Source: Diplonema papillatum
Lineage: Eukaryota > Euglenozoa > Diplonemea > Diplonemida > Diplonemidae
Assembly (NCBI GenBank): GCA_030068145.1
Contig: JAPJBO010000624.1
Span: 1 to 64,000, forward strand
Direction of reading: 5' to 3'
DNA: 64,000 nucleotides
The notes beneath the pieces are model-generated. The model saw nothing but the letters and a program-made list of their open reading frames with translations. It did not search any database and had not been told where the DNA came from. Both the position numbers and the translations under genes were made by a program. The stretch's first letter is position 1; the number at the start of each line of letters is the position of its first letter. Shown here piece by piece: positions 19,506 through 38,002 of the stretch.

Positions 19506-20275
19506 AAAAAATAATAGAGAAAACCGAAACCAAAGGTCTCTTCGGATTTCCGCGAAAAGCGAGGGAGGCTGCGAACGCAGAACAACATTCAAGCTTACAT
19601 ACGACGGTGCACAACTCGGCGCAATACTAGCGTAGCGTTAGTCAAAGGACATCTTAGTGCAGTCATTAGGGTAATTGGAGCTGGCGTCTTCTGGCCTCAC
19701 GCACTGCTGGCTCTGTGGGGCTTTTGTTGGCCCCTTCCTCCGGTAGGGCTCGTGCATCTCCATCTCAAACAAATGGTGAAACCAAAGCGGATACTTACAA
19801 ACAAACGAAGGGGAAGAACACCGACCATGAGGCTATGACTGCCGCCGGGACTACGTCACGCCACCAGCCCAAATAATCGGGAAGGTGTGACTGACATTCT
19901 TTGATCCTGTTGGTTCGGGCTAGTTGAGGAGTGCTACCTTTTGCCGGAATATTACTAGTCGTAGAAGCCAGCTCCACCCGAATTCTCCGGGTGTCGATTC
20001 GAGGTGGTCGTGCTCATCTAGCCATGCGTCTTGCTCCTATTCCCTCAGTAAACTGCAAACCTTTCACCTTTTTTTCTGCGTGTGCCGAGCACAAGGAGAA
20101 CGCGACAGCAGTGCGATGGAATGCGTTGCTGTCGCCTATGTTTACGCCTCCCTCCCTTCCATCCAAGTTTTGGATGTTTTCACCTGCCCCCAGGAGGGGG
20201 AGGACCTTGTTCGAGCTAACAGGATTGTGGGTCTGTTTTTTTTCTTCTTTCTCGCATTCAGCCCCCCACGTAGAT
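19506..20275. other. Spacer, no gene seen
   Basis: Several overlapping open frames of under 170 codons without recognisable motifs. No clear repeat. Confidence 0.4.
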
Positions 20276-21163
20276 GAGCCAATTCACCCCCGCCCGACGA
20301 ACGCCGCCCAATGCGCAGCCCCCGGCTGCGTCCACCCGGCGCACGAACCGACGCAAACGCGAAGAAACGAGCGAAGGGTCATCCAACGATGGCTCCGGCC
20401 GGGAGGCCACAACGATTTCCACTCGTAGGCCGCCCCCGCGGCGGCGCAACAAACGCGTTCCATCTGCTATACGGAGTGTGCATAGTGCGTTGCTCAGGGT
20501 AGTCGAAGGCCTGGCAATCACACTAATGCAACAAATTCACACCCCCTGCCTGATCGAACGCTGCCGAACGTAGTCGTTTGGATTAGAAAGCAAATCGGTG
20601 CGGGTAATCTGCATCGCCGGCTTCGCGGTCATCTCTTGCACGTGAAGGATCATGCCTTTCGCCTCTTCATGTGATACCCAAGTGGAATCGTTTGGATGGG
20701 TTTGAGTTAGAATGCAAAAAAAAAATTGTGACAACAATCTGCATCGCCGGCGTCGCGATTACCTCTTCGCACGTGATGTGTCATGCTTTCGCCTCTTCAG
20801 CTGGTCTTGATCGTCGCGTTCAGGCGCACGTTTGGCGCCTTTCTCCTCCGTCGTTTGCTCGGCGGCTATCTTCGGCTGATCGTCGATAGCTGCTTCTTTT
20901 CGCCGCTTGGGCGATGGTTGTGTCGTCTGCACCGCCGAGTGGAAGCGCCGTGAACTGTTTGCGTTAGAATGCAAATAATCTGTGGCGATACTCTGCATCG
21001 ATGAACTCCACCCGTGAACTGAGGTTGGCGTTACCGTGCAATTCGCTCGTCAAAGCTGGGTATAGGGGCGAAAGACCCACCGAACCATCTAGTAGCGGCT
21101 TCATTGGCCACTTCTGGTATGCGAAGGAGGGCGGTATCAGGGAAGGGGTAGGTGAATTGGCTC
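20276..21163. mobile_element. Possible inverted-repeat element of the GAGCC family, 888 bp
   Basis: The left end GAGCCAATTCACCCCCG and the right end GGGGTAGGTGAATTGGCTC are inverted matches to each other and to the ends of 12042-12183 and 48068-48343. The interior holds a roughly repeated segment (CTGCATCGCCGGC...CGCCTCTTCA near 20608-20680 and 20740-20800) and an LSU rRNA fragment at 21027-21092. On the minus strand 20759-20998 encodes a Lys/Arg/Glu-rich open frame of 79 codons that I do not recognise. The ends are short, so the pairing could be accidental. Confidence 0.4.
21027..21092 (+). rRNA. LSU rRNA fragment (domain II), truncated
   Basis: Contains CGTGCAATTCGCTCGTCAAA followed by GGGTATAGGGGCGAAAGACC and CGAACCATCTAGTAGC, matching the conserved domain II segment of LSU rRNA. 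It stops where the normal molecule continues TGGTTCC. The same segment recurs at 63908-64000, where it continues further. This copy is a fragment, not a functional gene. Confidence 0.8.
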
Positions 21164-21306
21164 CGTAAACTTCCACCCTTCGCTCGCGCTGTTACGCCGC
21201 GCGCACGCGCGAAACGTAAGTCTAGAAGGACTTGAGCCAACCCTGGCCGCGCCGGCCGGAGGGCTCAAAAAAACCGGGGGGTCCCTGAACAAGCGAACTT
21301 TCCACT

Positions 21307-21347
<41 letters not shown>

Positions 21348-22173
21348 GATTCTGGAAGGACGCCAATAAGGGGACCCCTTCCCCCCCCTCTTGGCATTGT
21401 CTCACATCCCCCACCCAGCCCCCTCCCTCCCGCTTTCACGAATTCTGGGTAAACGGTGTAAAGTACACGGGACCAGCAGACAGAGCAGCGGAGTCGGAGT
21501 CAGCCCAGCGCGTCTCAAACCCGTCAGCTTTGCCCCTGTGGTTGACCGTCCGTACGAGCTTGCTACACGCAAGCGCCAAGCCCCAAGGCACGCCGCACCT
21601 TGATGCTTGGGTGTGGCAAAGGGGAAAGAAAAAAAAAAAAAAAGCACCCTCACACTGTCACACCACACACAAAGCTGAACCTCACGAGCACAATACGTCG
21701 AAAGACACCAATCTGTACGCCCATACGGGATCGTCGGAAACATAAAAAAAAACGCCTACCCCATGGAAGCACAACTCCACAACACAAGGTGGAAGGCGAG
21801 CTTCATTGCATACGAACGGAACGCAAACAGAAAAAAAATGAGAATCAGAACCAAAACTGCGAAAAAAAAGGGGGGGGGGGGGAGAAAAAGACCCATCAGC
21901 ATTGTGCGGATAGACCGGAACGTGGCGTTTGCTGCTTGGGGATACGAGTGGCGTCGAGTTAAACCATCTGAAGCGGGGGGGGGGTCCGCAGAGGAGTGGG
22001 AGTGGCGGCCCCCTTCGTTCAAGCCTCGACGAGCCACGTTGTTTAACCCCGAGCGAAGCATGTGTCCTGGGCAGTGAGAATCGTTCATTGCACTCCGTCT
22101 TCTTTGGGCGGCGCGCCTACTACGGCGGTGACTCCCGGCACCGTGGGGAAGATAAACTGCGCGGCCACTCTTT
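21164..22173. other. Spacer with A/C/G runs and one GATCGTCGG-family repeat
   Basis: A 37-base A run lies at 21309-21345. Bases 21671-21741 are a good copy of the GATCGTCGG repeat: AAGCTGAACCTCACGAGCAC, then CACCAATCTGTACGCCCATA and CGGGATCGTCGGAAAC. No gene is seen. Confidence 0.55.
21671..21741 (+). repeat. GATCGTCGG-family repeat, best copy
   Basis: A dispersed motif of about 70 bp. Other copies lie near 11110, 33488, 37171, 44701, 49954, 52016 and 60954 (3' part), all on the + strand. At 37171-37280 it stands directly 5' of a hairpin-family repeat, so the two may be modules of one larger element. Confidence 0.7.
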
Positions 22174-25100
22174 GCGGGTGTGGCACACCCTCAAATTCAG
22201 TCCTCAAATTCAGTGTGGCACACCCGCAAATTCAGTGTGGCACACCCTCAAATTCAGTGTGGCACACCCGCAAATTCAGTGTGGCACACCCTCAAATTCA
22301 GTGTGGCACACCCGCAAATTCAGTGTGGCACACCCGAAAATTCAGTGTGGCACACCGCAAATTCAGTGTGGCACACCCGCAAATTCAGTGTGGCACACCC
22401 GCAAATTCAGTGTGGCAAACCCGCAAATTCAGTGTGGCACACCCGAAAATTCAGTGTGGCACACCCTCAAATTCAGTGTGGCACACCCTCAAATTCAGTG
22501 TGACACACCCTCAAATTCAGTGTGGCACACCCGCAAATTCAGTGTGGCACACCCTCAAATTCAGTGTGGCACACCCGCAAATTCAGTGTGGCACACCCTC
22601 AAATTCAGTGTGGCACACCCTCAAATTCAGTGTGGCACACCCGCAAATTCAGTGTGGCACACCCGAAAATTCAGTGTGGCACACCGCAAATTCAGTGTGG
22701 CACACCCTCAAATTCAGTGTGGCACACCCTCAAATTCAGTGTGGCACACCCGCAAATTCAGTGTGGCACACCCGCAAATTCAGTGTGGCACACCCTCAAA
22801 TTCAGTGTGGCACACCCGCAAATTCAGTGTGGCACACCCGAAAATTCAGTGTGGCACACCGCAAATTCAGTGTGGCACACCCGCAAATTCAGTGTGGCAC
22901 ACCCGCAAATTCAGTGTGGCACACCCGCAAATTCAGTGTGGCACACCCGAAAATTCAGTGTGGCACACCCTCAAATTCAGTGTGGCACACCCTCAAATTC
23001 AGTGTGGCACACCCTCAAATTCAGTGTGGCACACCCGCAAATTCAGTGTGGCACACCCTCAAATTCAGTGTGGCACACCCTCAAATTCAGTGTGGCACAC
23101 CCTCAAATTCAGTGTGGCACACCCTCAAATTCAGTGTGGCACACCCGCAAATTCAGTGTGGCACACCCGCAAATTCAGTGTGGCACACCCTCAAATTCAG
23201 TGTGGCACACCCTCAAATTCAGTGTGGCACACCCTCAAATTCAGTGTGGCACACCCGCAAATTCAGTGTGGCACACCCGCAAATTCAGTGTGGCACACCC
23301 TCAAATTCAGTGTGGCACACCCGCAAATTCAGTGTGGCACACCCTCAAATTCAGTGTGGCACACCCTCAAATTCAGTGTGGCACACCCTCAAATTCAGTG
23401 TGGCACACCCTCAAATTCAGTGTGGCACACCCTCAAATTCAGTGTGGCACACCCGCAAATTCAGTGTGGCACACCCGCAAATTCAGTGTGGCACACCCTC
23501 AAATTCAGTGTGGCACACCCTCAAATTCAGTGTGGCACACCCTCAAATTCAGTGTGGCACACCCGCAAATTCAGTGTGGCACACCCTCAAATTCAGTGTG
23601 GCACACCCTCAAATTCAGTGTGGCACACCCGCAAATTCAGTGTGGCACACCCGCAAATTCAGTGTGGCACACCCGCAAATTCAGTGTGGCACACCCGCAA
23701 ATTCAGTGTGGCACACCCGCAAATTCAGTGTGGCACACCCGAAAATTCAGTGTGGCACACCCTCAAATTCAGTGTGGCACACCCGCAAATTCAGTGTGGC
23801 ACACCCTCAAATTCAGTGTGGCACACCCGCAAATTCAGTGTGGCACACCCTCAAATTCAGTGTGGCACACCCTCAAATTCAGTGTGGCACACCCTCAAAT
23901 TCAGTGTGGCACACCCTCAAATTCAGTGTGGCACACCCGCAAATTCAGTGTGGCACACCCGCAAATTCAGTGTGGCACACCCTCAAATTCAGTGTGGCAC
24001 ACCCTCAAATTCAGTGTGGCACACCCTCAAATTCAGTGTGGCACACCCGCAAATTCAGTGTGGCACACCCGAAAATTCAGTGTGGCACACCGCAAATTCA
24101 GTGTGGCACACCCGAAAATTCAGTGTGGCACACCCTCAAATTCAGTGTGGCACACCCGCAAATTCAGTGTGGCACACCCGCAAATTCAGTGTGGCACACC
24201 CTCAAATTCAGTGTGGCACACCCGCAAATTCAGTGTGGCACACCCGAAAATTCAGTGTGGCACACGCAAATTCAGTGTGGCACACCCGCAAATTCAGTGT
24301 GGCACACCCTCAAATTCAGTCCTCAAATTCAGTGTGGCACACCCGCAAATTCAGTGTGGCACACCCTCAAATTCAGTGTGGCACACCCGCAAATTCAGTG
24401 TGGCACACCCGCAAATTCAGTGTGGCACACCCTCAAATTCAGTGTGGCACACCCTCAAATTCAGTGTGGCACACCCTCAAATTCAGTGTGGCACACCCGC
24501 AAATTCAGTGTGGCACACCCTCAAATTCAGTGTGGCACACCCTCAAATTCAGTGTGGCACACCCGAAAATTCAGTGTGGCACACCCTCAAATTCAGTGTG
24601 GCACACCCGCAAATTCAGTGTGGCACACCCGCAAATTCAGTGTGGCACACCCTCAAATTCAGTGTGGCACACCCGCAAATTCAGTGTGGCACACCCGCAA
24701 ATTCAGTGTGGCACACGCAAATTCAGTGTGGCACACCCGCAAATTCAGTGTGGCACACCCTCAAATTCAGTCCTCAAATTCAGTGTGGCACACCCGCAAA
24801 TTCAGTGTGGCACACCCTCAAATTCAGTGTGGCACACCCGCAAATTCAGTGTGGCACACCCGAAAATTCAGTGTGGCACACCGCAAATTCAGTGTGGCAC
24901 ACCCGAAAATTCAGTGTGGCACACCCGCAAATTCAGTGTGGCACACCCTCAAATTCAGTCCTCAAATTCAGTGTGGCACACCCGCAAATTCAGTGTGGCA
25001 CACCCTCAAATTCAGTGTGGCACACCCGCAAATTCAGTGTGGCACACCCGAAATTCAGTGTGGCACACCCTCAAATTCAGTGTGGCACACCCGCAAATTC

Positions 25101-25368
25101 AGTGTGGCACACCCTCAAATTCAGTGTGGCACACCCGCAAATTCAGTGTGGCACACCCTCAAATTCAGTGTGGCACACCCGCAAATTCAGTGTGGCACAC
25201 CCGCAAATTCAGTGTGGCACACCCGCAAATTCAGTGTGGCACACCCGCAAATTCAGTGTGGCACACCCGCGAATTCAGTGTGGCACACCCGCAAATTCAG
25301 TGTGGCACACCCGCGAATTCAGTGTGGCACACCCGCAAATTCAGTGTGGCACACCCGCAAATCCAATG
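22174..25368. repeat. 22-bp satellite array, about 3.2 kb
   Basis: About 145 units of AAATTCAGTGTGGCACACCC plus a two-base variable end (GC or TC, less often GA). Units of 21 and 20 bp occur (CACCGCAAATTC, CACGCAAATTC). A recurrent short unit CTCAAATTCAGTCCTCAAAT appears at about 22195, 24312, 24768 and 24952. The 3' edge decays gradually after 25340. Frames are open through it in all three + phases only because the unit has no stop in any phase; it is not coding. The repeat interior GTGTGGCACAC is nearly self-complementary. Confidence 0.97.
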
Positions 25369-26077
25369 TGAAATCCAGTGTGTGACACCCGCAGATCGAG
25401 TGTGAAAATCCGGTGGACGCCCGCAAAAAAAAGAGGTGATTCGCACTGGTTTCCCACTGGATTTGCGGGTGTTGCCCAGACCCGCAAAATGGACCGCAGT
25501 TTAACTCCCTCCACGGTGCTGGAGTACACCTTGTGTGGTGAGAGAAATGATGCTGTAACCCCGTACCGACCAGGCCTAATCTGTAGATCTGGCCCCCAAT
25601 ATGGGGGGGAAGGAGGGAGATTTCGCCCCTTTTCAGTTGAGGCCACAAGCCGCGAAAAAGTGGGCATGAGAAGCAGGACTCGACCAAACTAAGATCCGGT
25701 CGGTACGGGGTTCATAGATGAAAGCTGCGTTGAGAAAACGAGCCACACCATGTACTTGTCAAGCGGACATACTACGAGTGCCACACTCCTAAAGTCACAT
25801 TTTCTATATTGCGTTGTGCTGACAAGTACGTGATGTGAAAGGAGGGCGGATATCAATCAACTTCACACTCTAAGGGAGACTCTGAAAACCCGGAGTTTCA
25901 AGCGAACTTTCTCTCCAGCAGTCACCCCCAAAAAATTCACTCTTCCTAAGTAAAGGAACTCACAAGAAAAGCGGAAATTATGCACGATGCTTCCCCGTCC
26001 GGGGGTAAAAAACAGAAGAAAAGAGCCGGAAAGCAACTGTCAAGCCCGACCGAGAGCGTCTACACCCACCCACAAAC
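25369..26077. other. Degenerate satellite edge and spacer
   Basis: Bases 25369-25490 hold decayed satellite-like pieces (CCAGTGTGTGACACCCGC, GATTTGCGGGTGTTGCCC). A hairpin-family repeat is at 25874-25914. No gene is seen. Confidence 0.55.
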
Positions 26078-26103
26078 ACACACACACACACACACACACA
26101 CAA

Positions 26104-32692
<6,589 letters not shown>

Positions 32693-34179
32693 CACCCACA
32701 CACACATACACTTCACACACCACCACCCTCACGCACAACACGTACGTCGAAGCCGTATGTTCAGTGTTTTTGTCGTCACCAAGTGCAAAGCCAAAACAAT
32801 CCACGCTACGGGTACGTCCGAATAGGACCCACGACCCCGACATAGAAAGACTCTAACAAACCACTCAGCCTCAACGGTCAACCGGAGACCCTAAAACACC
32901 GAACCGCGAAACCACAATAAACGCTAAAAAAACCTCGCTGGTTGAACTCGGGAAACATTCAACCGAGTTCTTCCTCCGCTTCTTCAGCCTGTTTGGTGAT
33001 GCAACACGCATCAAGCAGGCCCTGGAAGGCAGAATTCCCGCCAAACCATACATACAGCGTCACGTGCAGGTTGTCTTAGCATTTGAGTTGTACTCGGAGG
33101 CTCGTATATGCGTTTCTCCAGGCCTGGTTGATGATGCAAGCATCAGACAGGCTTGAAAACTGCAGAATTTGTCGCACTTTGCCTCCGACAAGAAGAAACC
33201 CCCGCCTTCGAAGAATAATATCGGTCGCAGTACTTACAATATTCATACCAACTACCCTCATACTACCCGCCTCACAGCCTCAATGGTCAACGGAGACCCT
33301 AAAACACCGCACCTCTAAACCACAATAAACGCTAATAAGAGTCTCAAGCGAATTTTGACTCGACTTGAAAAATATGCTTAGACAACCAGCGTGAGCTAGC
33401 CGTGTGCGGCAGATCGAGTCAACTCGGAGATACGATGAAACATGCCTTATTCCGGAAAGCCCGCCGTTCATCAAATGACATGCACTAGGCTAAACCTCAA
33501 ACAAAACAACAGGTCAAAAGACACCTTTCTGCACGCCCCAAACGGGATCGTCGGAAACTCAACAAAAAGAAACTTCGTTCTAAAAAACAGCAAGAAATGA
33601 AAGAAACCCCACATAGCCGCCAGCCCTCGAAAGAAAAGGAGCTCCGATACTACTACACACAACGCCACCTAATACATGCAACATTCCCTTTCATGCACGG
33701 CTCAAGCACCAAAAGGGAGTCTCGAAGAAGGGGGGGGGGTGGGGGGGGGTAGGGGGTGCGACTCCCCGTGTAAATCTTGTCTATTTTATTATTTTTTCCA
33801 TTTTTGCATGCTTCTGAGGCACCTCTGGGTAGTTTGAGCCCAATACGTCTGTGTTCGTGAGCCTTTTGAGGGTCGGCGACCCCGGAATCGATCAGAATCT
33901 CGCCCAAAAGGGCGGAAATGATGAAAAATAAGTGCAAAACATGAATTCCACACGCACACACACCCCCACTCTCCCGAACAGGCAGCTGTTCCGGAATACG
34001 GGGTGGAGAATACGACGGGACTGACTGACCACCCCCTCCCTTCAAGAAGGAGAAGAAACCGTCTAAAAATCGCACCCGCCGCCCGCCCTCTCCCCCCTTT
34101 TCAGAGCAGTAGAGCCTCGTTAAACTGCCGAGTTTTTACTGTTCTGAGAAAGAAGAAAAACACACCGCCCCCCACCCCC
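32693..34179. other. Spacer with variant hairpin-family and related repeats
   Basis: Bases 32879-32935 and 33288-33345 carry a variant: GGTCAACCGGAGACCCTAAA, then ACACCGAACC and CCACAATAAACGCTAAAA. The same variant lies at 35079-35125, with matching upstream sequence (about 33218-33287 and 34995-35078). Two pieces with inverted halves (GATGCAACACGCATC near 32997 and GATGCAAGCATC near 33133) are loosely repeated. A GATCGTCGG copy is at 33488-33559. No gene is seen. Confidence 0.55.
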
Positions 34180-34397
34180 CTGTGCTCTAGTAGCACGGGT
34201 GGTCCTGGCTGTGACGAGCTACGAACAGCCGCCTGACAAACCAGACTCACACCGCAGTCCTGTCTGCAGACACTCAGGTTCCACGCTGATGATGGTCCGC
34301 CTTATGTGTCCGTGGCTTATAGGACCGAAACACGGCGCAGACGGGACCAGTGCGGTGTTGAGCACATACCCATTCCAAGCACGTTCTTGCAACCACC
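34180..34397 (+). repeat. Dispersed repeat of about 210 bp, copy 2
   Basis: Matches 10828-11037 almost base for base, with an extra GACGGGACCAG-type segment near 34341. Downstream sequences differ, which defines the 3' edge at CTTGCAA. Confidence 0.78.
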
Positions 34398-34514
34398 CCC
34401 CCAGCATTTCCCTACGCATTCTTCCGGGTTACCTCCGCCCGGCAGCCTTGCGGGCTAAAATGGTGTAGGCAGAAGGATGTTTGCCTGGGGGTAGAGGAAG
34501 GCCCGCTTTAGTTG

Positions 34515-34600
34515 TGATGTGACTAGCATCACGCAATCCTATGCGTATCGCGTATCACGATTTTTTTAACAAAAGCGGACCTGCGGCACGGGGGTTGTGT
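34515..34600 (+). repeat. Unoccupied relative of the insertion site of 34782-35155
   Basis: GTGACTAGCATCACGCAATC, then CTATGCGTATCGCGTATCAC and GATTTTTTTAACAAAAGCGG, is continuous here. At 34738-34781 and 35156-35200 the same sequence is split by an inverted-repeat element with GTAT duplicated. It is a natural empty-site control. Confidence 0.8.
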
Positions 34601-34781
34601 GGGTTCACGCAATCCCATGCGTGTTGCATTGTGGGTGAAAATTAGTAGTCGGCAGCGTACTACACGAAACTTACCAAAGCAGGTGAGTTCCGCTAGTGCG
34701 CACAAAACAAAAGAAAGCGCCGTACTAATTTTTGTGGGTGTGATGCGACTAGCATCACGCAGTCCAATGCGTATCGTGTAT

Positions 34782-35155
34782 CATGCAGGGTCAAAAACCT
34801 TGTGTCTTTTTGGAAAACGCTGCTGCGGGGCCAACAGAGCCCAAGATTTTTTTTGGCTTTTTTTTTTTTGCTCAACTTCATCAAAAATAGCCGCAGTTTT
34901 TGTTCCAAATCTATTTTTTTCAAAACCCCAAAAATTTACAAAAAAAATGGGCGGCCAGTTTTTTTTTTTGGGTCTAAATCCCTCTTACCAAAAAGTCGGT
35001 CGCAACACTTACAAACATGGCTAGCCGTATGTAAGCATACCTACTACCCACATACCACCCGCCTCACAGCCTCAATGGTCAACCGGAGACCCTAAAACAC
35101 CGAACCTCTAAACCACAATAAACGCCAAAAAGACACAAGGTTTTGACCCTGCATG
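34782..35155. mobile_element. Inverted-repeat DNA element, 374 bp, with GTAT target duplication
   Basis: The ends are CATGCAGGGTCAAAAACCTT and its inverted match AAGGTTTTGACCCTGCATG (terminal repeats about 29 bp). They are flanked by GTAT at 34778-34781 and 35156-35159. It has no coding capacity and contains a variant hairpin repeat (35079-35125). It belongs to the same family as 36316-36524 and the truncated copy at 52888-53046. A 4-bp duplication limits the transposase families that could mobilise it; none is present in the window. Confidence 0.88.
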
Positions 35156-35199
35156 GTATCACGATTTTTTCCAATAAGCGGACCTGTGATGCGCGGGTA

Positions 35200-35984
35200 C
35201 AAAGGGAAAGGAGGGACATGTAGACTGCGCGGGATCCGTGACATGTTCGCGTATTCCGATGCTCCTTGCGCACTGCCGATTTGGCCACCGCACGTATCCA
35301 CGGGCCCTTCGAGAAGGACCCGCAACCGGTACCGCGGTGGCCTTTTTCTTCTTGGACGGGAGTCGAGACACACGCCGTTCCAGACGGCGCACGTCAGACC
35401 CCCCGCCTGAGAAGACGGTCGCAAATAAAACATCGCCACCCTTCACAAAAATAAATGGACCATTGGGTGCTATCCAAATCGCAAACATAGGACTTCTGTA
35501 GGCGGGGTGTCCCAAAAAATGGGGGGTCCTCATACCAGACGGGTCGGTGACCGGTAACAAAGAGGTCGTCACGCCAAAATGGAAATTCAGGACTTGGGCT
35601 TGGGTGCGGGCCGTGTGGGAGGACATCAATGGAGTGAAAAGAAGTCGTAACTGTCGTTACAAAACAAAAGGTTGTTCAAATTCTCGTGTGCTGTTTTATT
35701 CACCTCCCTTACCCAGCGAAACTAGCCACAAGCAGCTATGCCTTGCGTTTTCCCCCGTTCCTTCTCGGAGTATCTTTGGCAACGTTGGGAAAGAACAAAA
35801 AGGAGAGTTTAGAAAAAAAAGAAGAAAAAAAAGCTAAACAAACGAAACCGGAGACCAAGCAAGTTCCTGGCCAGAAGGTGCCGCCCCTGGGTGGGCGAGT
35901 CTGACGTTTCTTTTTGCTGTCGTCGGGAGGGGAAACCTAAAAAAAAAGAAAAGCGATCAAAGGATCGCCCCTATTGCCGAAAGT
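35200..35984. other. Spacer, no gene seen
   Basis: No motif-bearing open frame. A/G-rich runs near 35810-35840 and 35938-35950. Confidence 0.45.
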
Positions 35985-36236
<252 letters not shown>

Positions 36237-36315
36237 TAAAAAAAAAAAAAAAACAGTCTAAAACGTTGGCGCCCTTGCACGGGATGGCGAGGCCTTAGCA
36301 TGCCCATCCAAATAA

Positions 36316-36524
36316 CATGCAGGGTCAGAACCTTGTGTCTTTTTAAAACGCTCCCGCGGGGCCGATGGCCCCCAAAAAAAATTTTCGGAATTTTTTTTGC
36401 TCAACTTCATCAAAAATTACTGCAGAGTTTGTTCCAAAATTTTAAAATTCAAAAAACCCATTTTTTTTTCCGGAAACAAAATTTTGGCCATTTCCAAAAA
36501 GACACAAGGTTTTGACCCTGCATG
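36316..36524. mobile_element. Inverted-repeat DNA element, 209 bp, with ATAA target duplication
   Basis: Left end CATGCAGGGTCAGAACCTTG and right end CAAGGTTTTGACCCTGCATG; terminal repeats about 29 bp. ATAA flanks both sides (36312-36315 and 36525-36528). No coding capacity. Same family as 34782-35155. Confidence 0.9.
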
Positions 36525-36528
36525 ATAA

Positions 36529-37170
36529 ACAGTCTGAAGAAGCAGGAAAGCTCTGGAACGCACAGACACTCGGCCTGCCGAGTGTCTGTGGCACCGAACT
36601 CTTTCACTGATCACACGCACACATACCGTTCAAGCGGCCAGCCCAAACATTAATCTGAAACTGAGGGGCTCAAGGCTACGTTCTTAGCGAGTGTGATCAT
36701 TTTGTCAGTGCAGTCCCACACTTGGCTAGCCAAAGTGAAGGTGTGCGTATCGATCAGATCACCGAACCTTTAAACCTCAGAAAACGCCAAAACACCAAAG
36801 CTTTCACTTCAAAAGGGGTTCCCCCCGGATCTAGAAACCCCCCTTCAGCATAGTTGCAAGGAGAAAGAAGAACTGAATTAAATAAGGAAAGGGCGCCCAC
36901 TACACGAGACGAAACCTGTAAAAAAAAGAAAAATAAGAAGAAACACTTCCATCTATCGGAGAATCAACGAAATAAATGAACAAGACGTCTCCCTATCGCG
37001 TAACCAGACCCGACGGCTTTTACTTGATCGCTGTTTGCTCTAGACTCGTGCAACTGACGAATGGTAGAGGCCCACCCTGGGTAGTCCGACAGAATACATT
37101 CGAGACAAAAAAGAAGAAAACCTCGAAAACAGTCTTTGAAAAACTTTCACTCTTAAAAAAAAACACAAAA
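36529..37170. other. Spacer, no gene seen
   Basis: Contains a short hairpin around ACACTCGGCCTGCCGAGTGT at 36563-36588. A-rich segments near 36915 and 37145. Confidence 0.45.
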
Positions 37171-37307
37171 AAAGGCCGAAAACCACGAATCTGCAGGCCC
37201 GTTCGGGCTTGGCGGAAAATCGACAAAGGTCACCCGGAGACCTTAAAATACCAGATTCTCAAGCGAACTTTCACTCGAAAACAGGAAACCACCGGATTAA
37301 GGTGAAC

Positions 37308-37356
<49 letters not shown>
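37171..37356 (+). repeat. GATCGTCGG-family and hairpin-family repeats side by side, then (CA)n
   Basis: Bases 37171-37224 are a diverged GATCGTCGG copy (CACGAATCTGCAGGCCCGTT). A hairpin repeat follows at once (37228-37280, GGTCACCCGGAGACC...TTTCACTCGAAAA). About 25 bases later comes a (CA)n tract at 37308-37356. This is the clearest evidence that the two motifs can be parts of one unit. Confidence 0.7.
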
Positions 37357-37358
<2 letters not shown>

Positions 37359-38002
37359 GGTTGTCAGTTAAGGGAGTAGTGTTTAAGTCTTCCGATCGCA
37401 TTTTTTTTTTCCTTTCCCTCTATCTCTCTCTCTCGGGAAAGGTCAGCGCGGTAGCGGTGACCACGAGAACACATACAGGTGGGTGGGGAGAGGTTTACTT
37501 CCACCCGATCCGATGCCTTCGACTGACACCAAAATTGCGCACTTAACTTAAGGATTTCCCAGAAAAGCGCGAATAGCTCGTATTCTTGTTGCGTTAGCGG
37601 GGAGTGATTTGCATGCAAAATGCGTCCCCCACTATGCCAGCTTTTCGCTACGCGACTCCAGAAGTTCGTCGCGGGGCATCCTTGTGTCGGTTGCAACTGT
37701 TGTTTGGAAGTTACTGACTACCGTAATTGGAATAATGTTGAACTGGACTAAAACCGGAACGGGTTAATGACAGACCGGGTAAAACCTGGAACGCCCGGGA
37801 GGTGTCACCTGCGCGACTGCACCAGTGGTGGGTCCTGCAGCCTCCTATGCCAGTGGCATCTAGGGGCCGAGCTGAGTATTGAGCACCCCAAGGCGCGGGC
37901 AAGCACCAGGGTCGCGATTTTCTGCAAAGCATGCAAAGTCGCAACCCCCCTTCCATGTTTTGGAAAAAACGGATGGAAACGCGTTTACTTGCCAACATAG
38001 CC

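Noticed and set aside
22174-25368. CRISPR-like array
   Set aside because: There are no unique spacers; units are contiguous, and the genome is eukaryotic.
21929-25405. Very long open frames (over 900 codons) on the + strand
   Set aside because: They are translations of the 22-bp satellite, open in all three phases because the unit has no stop codon; the peptide is a simple repeat.
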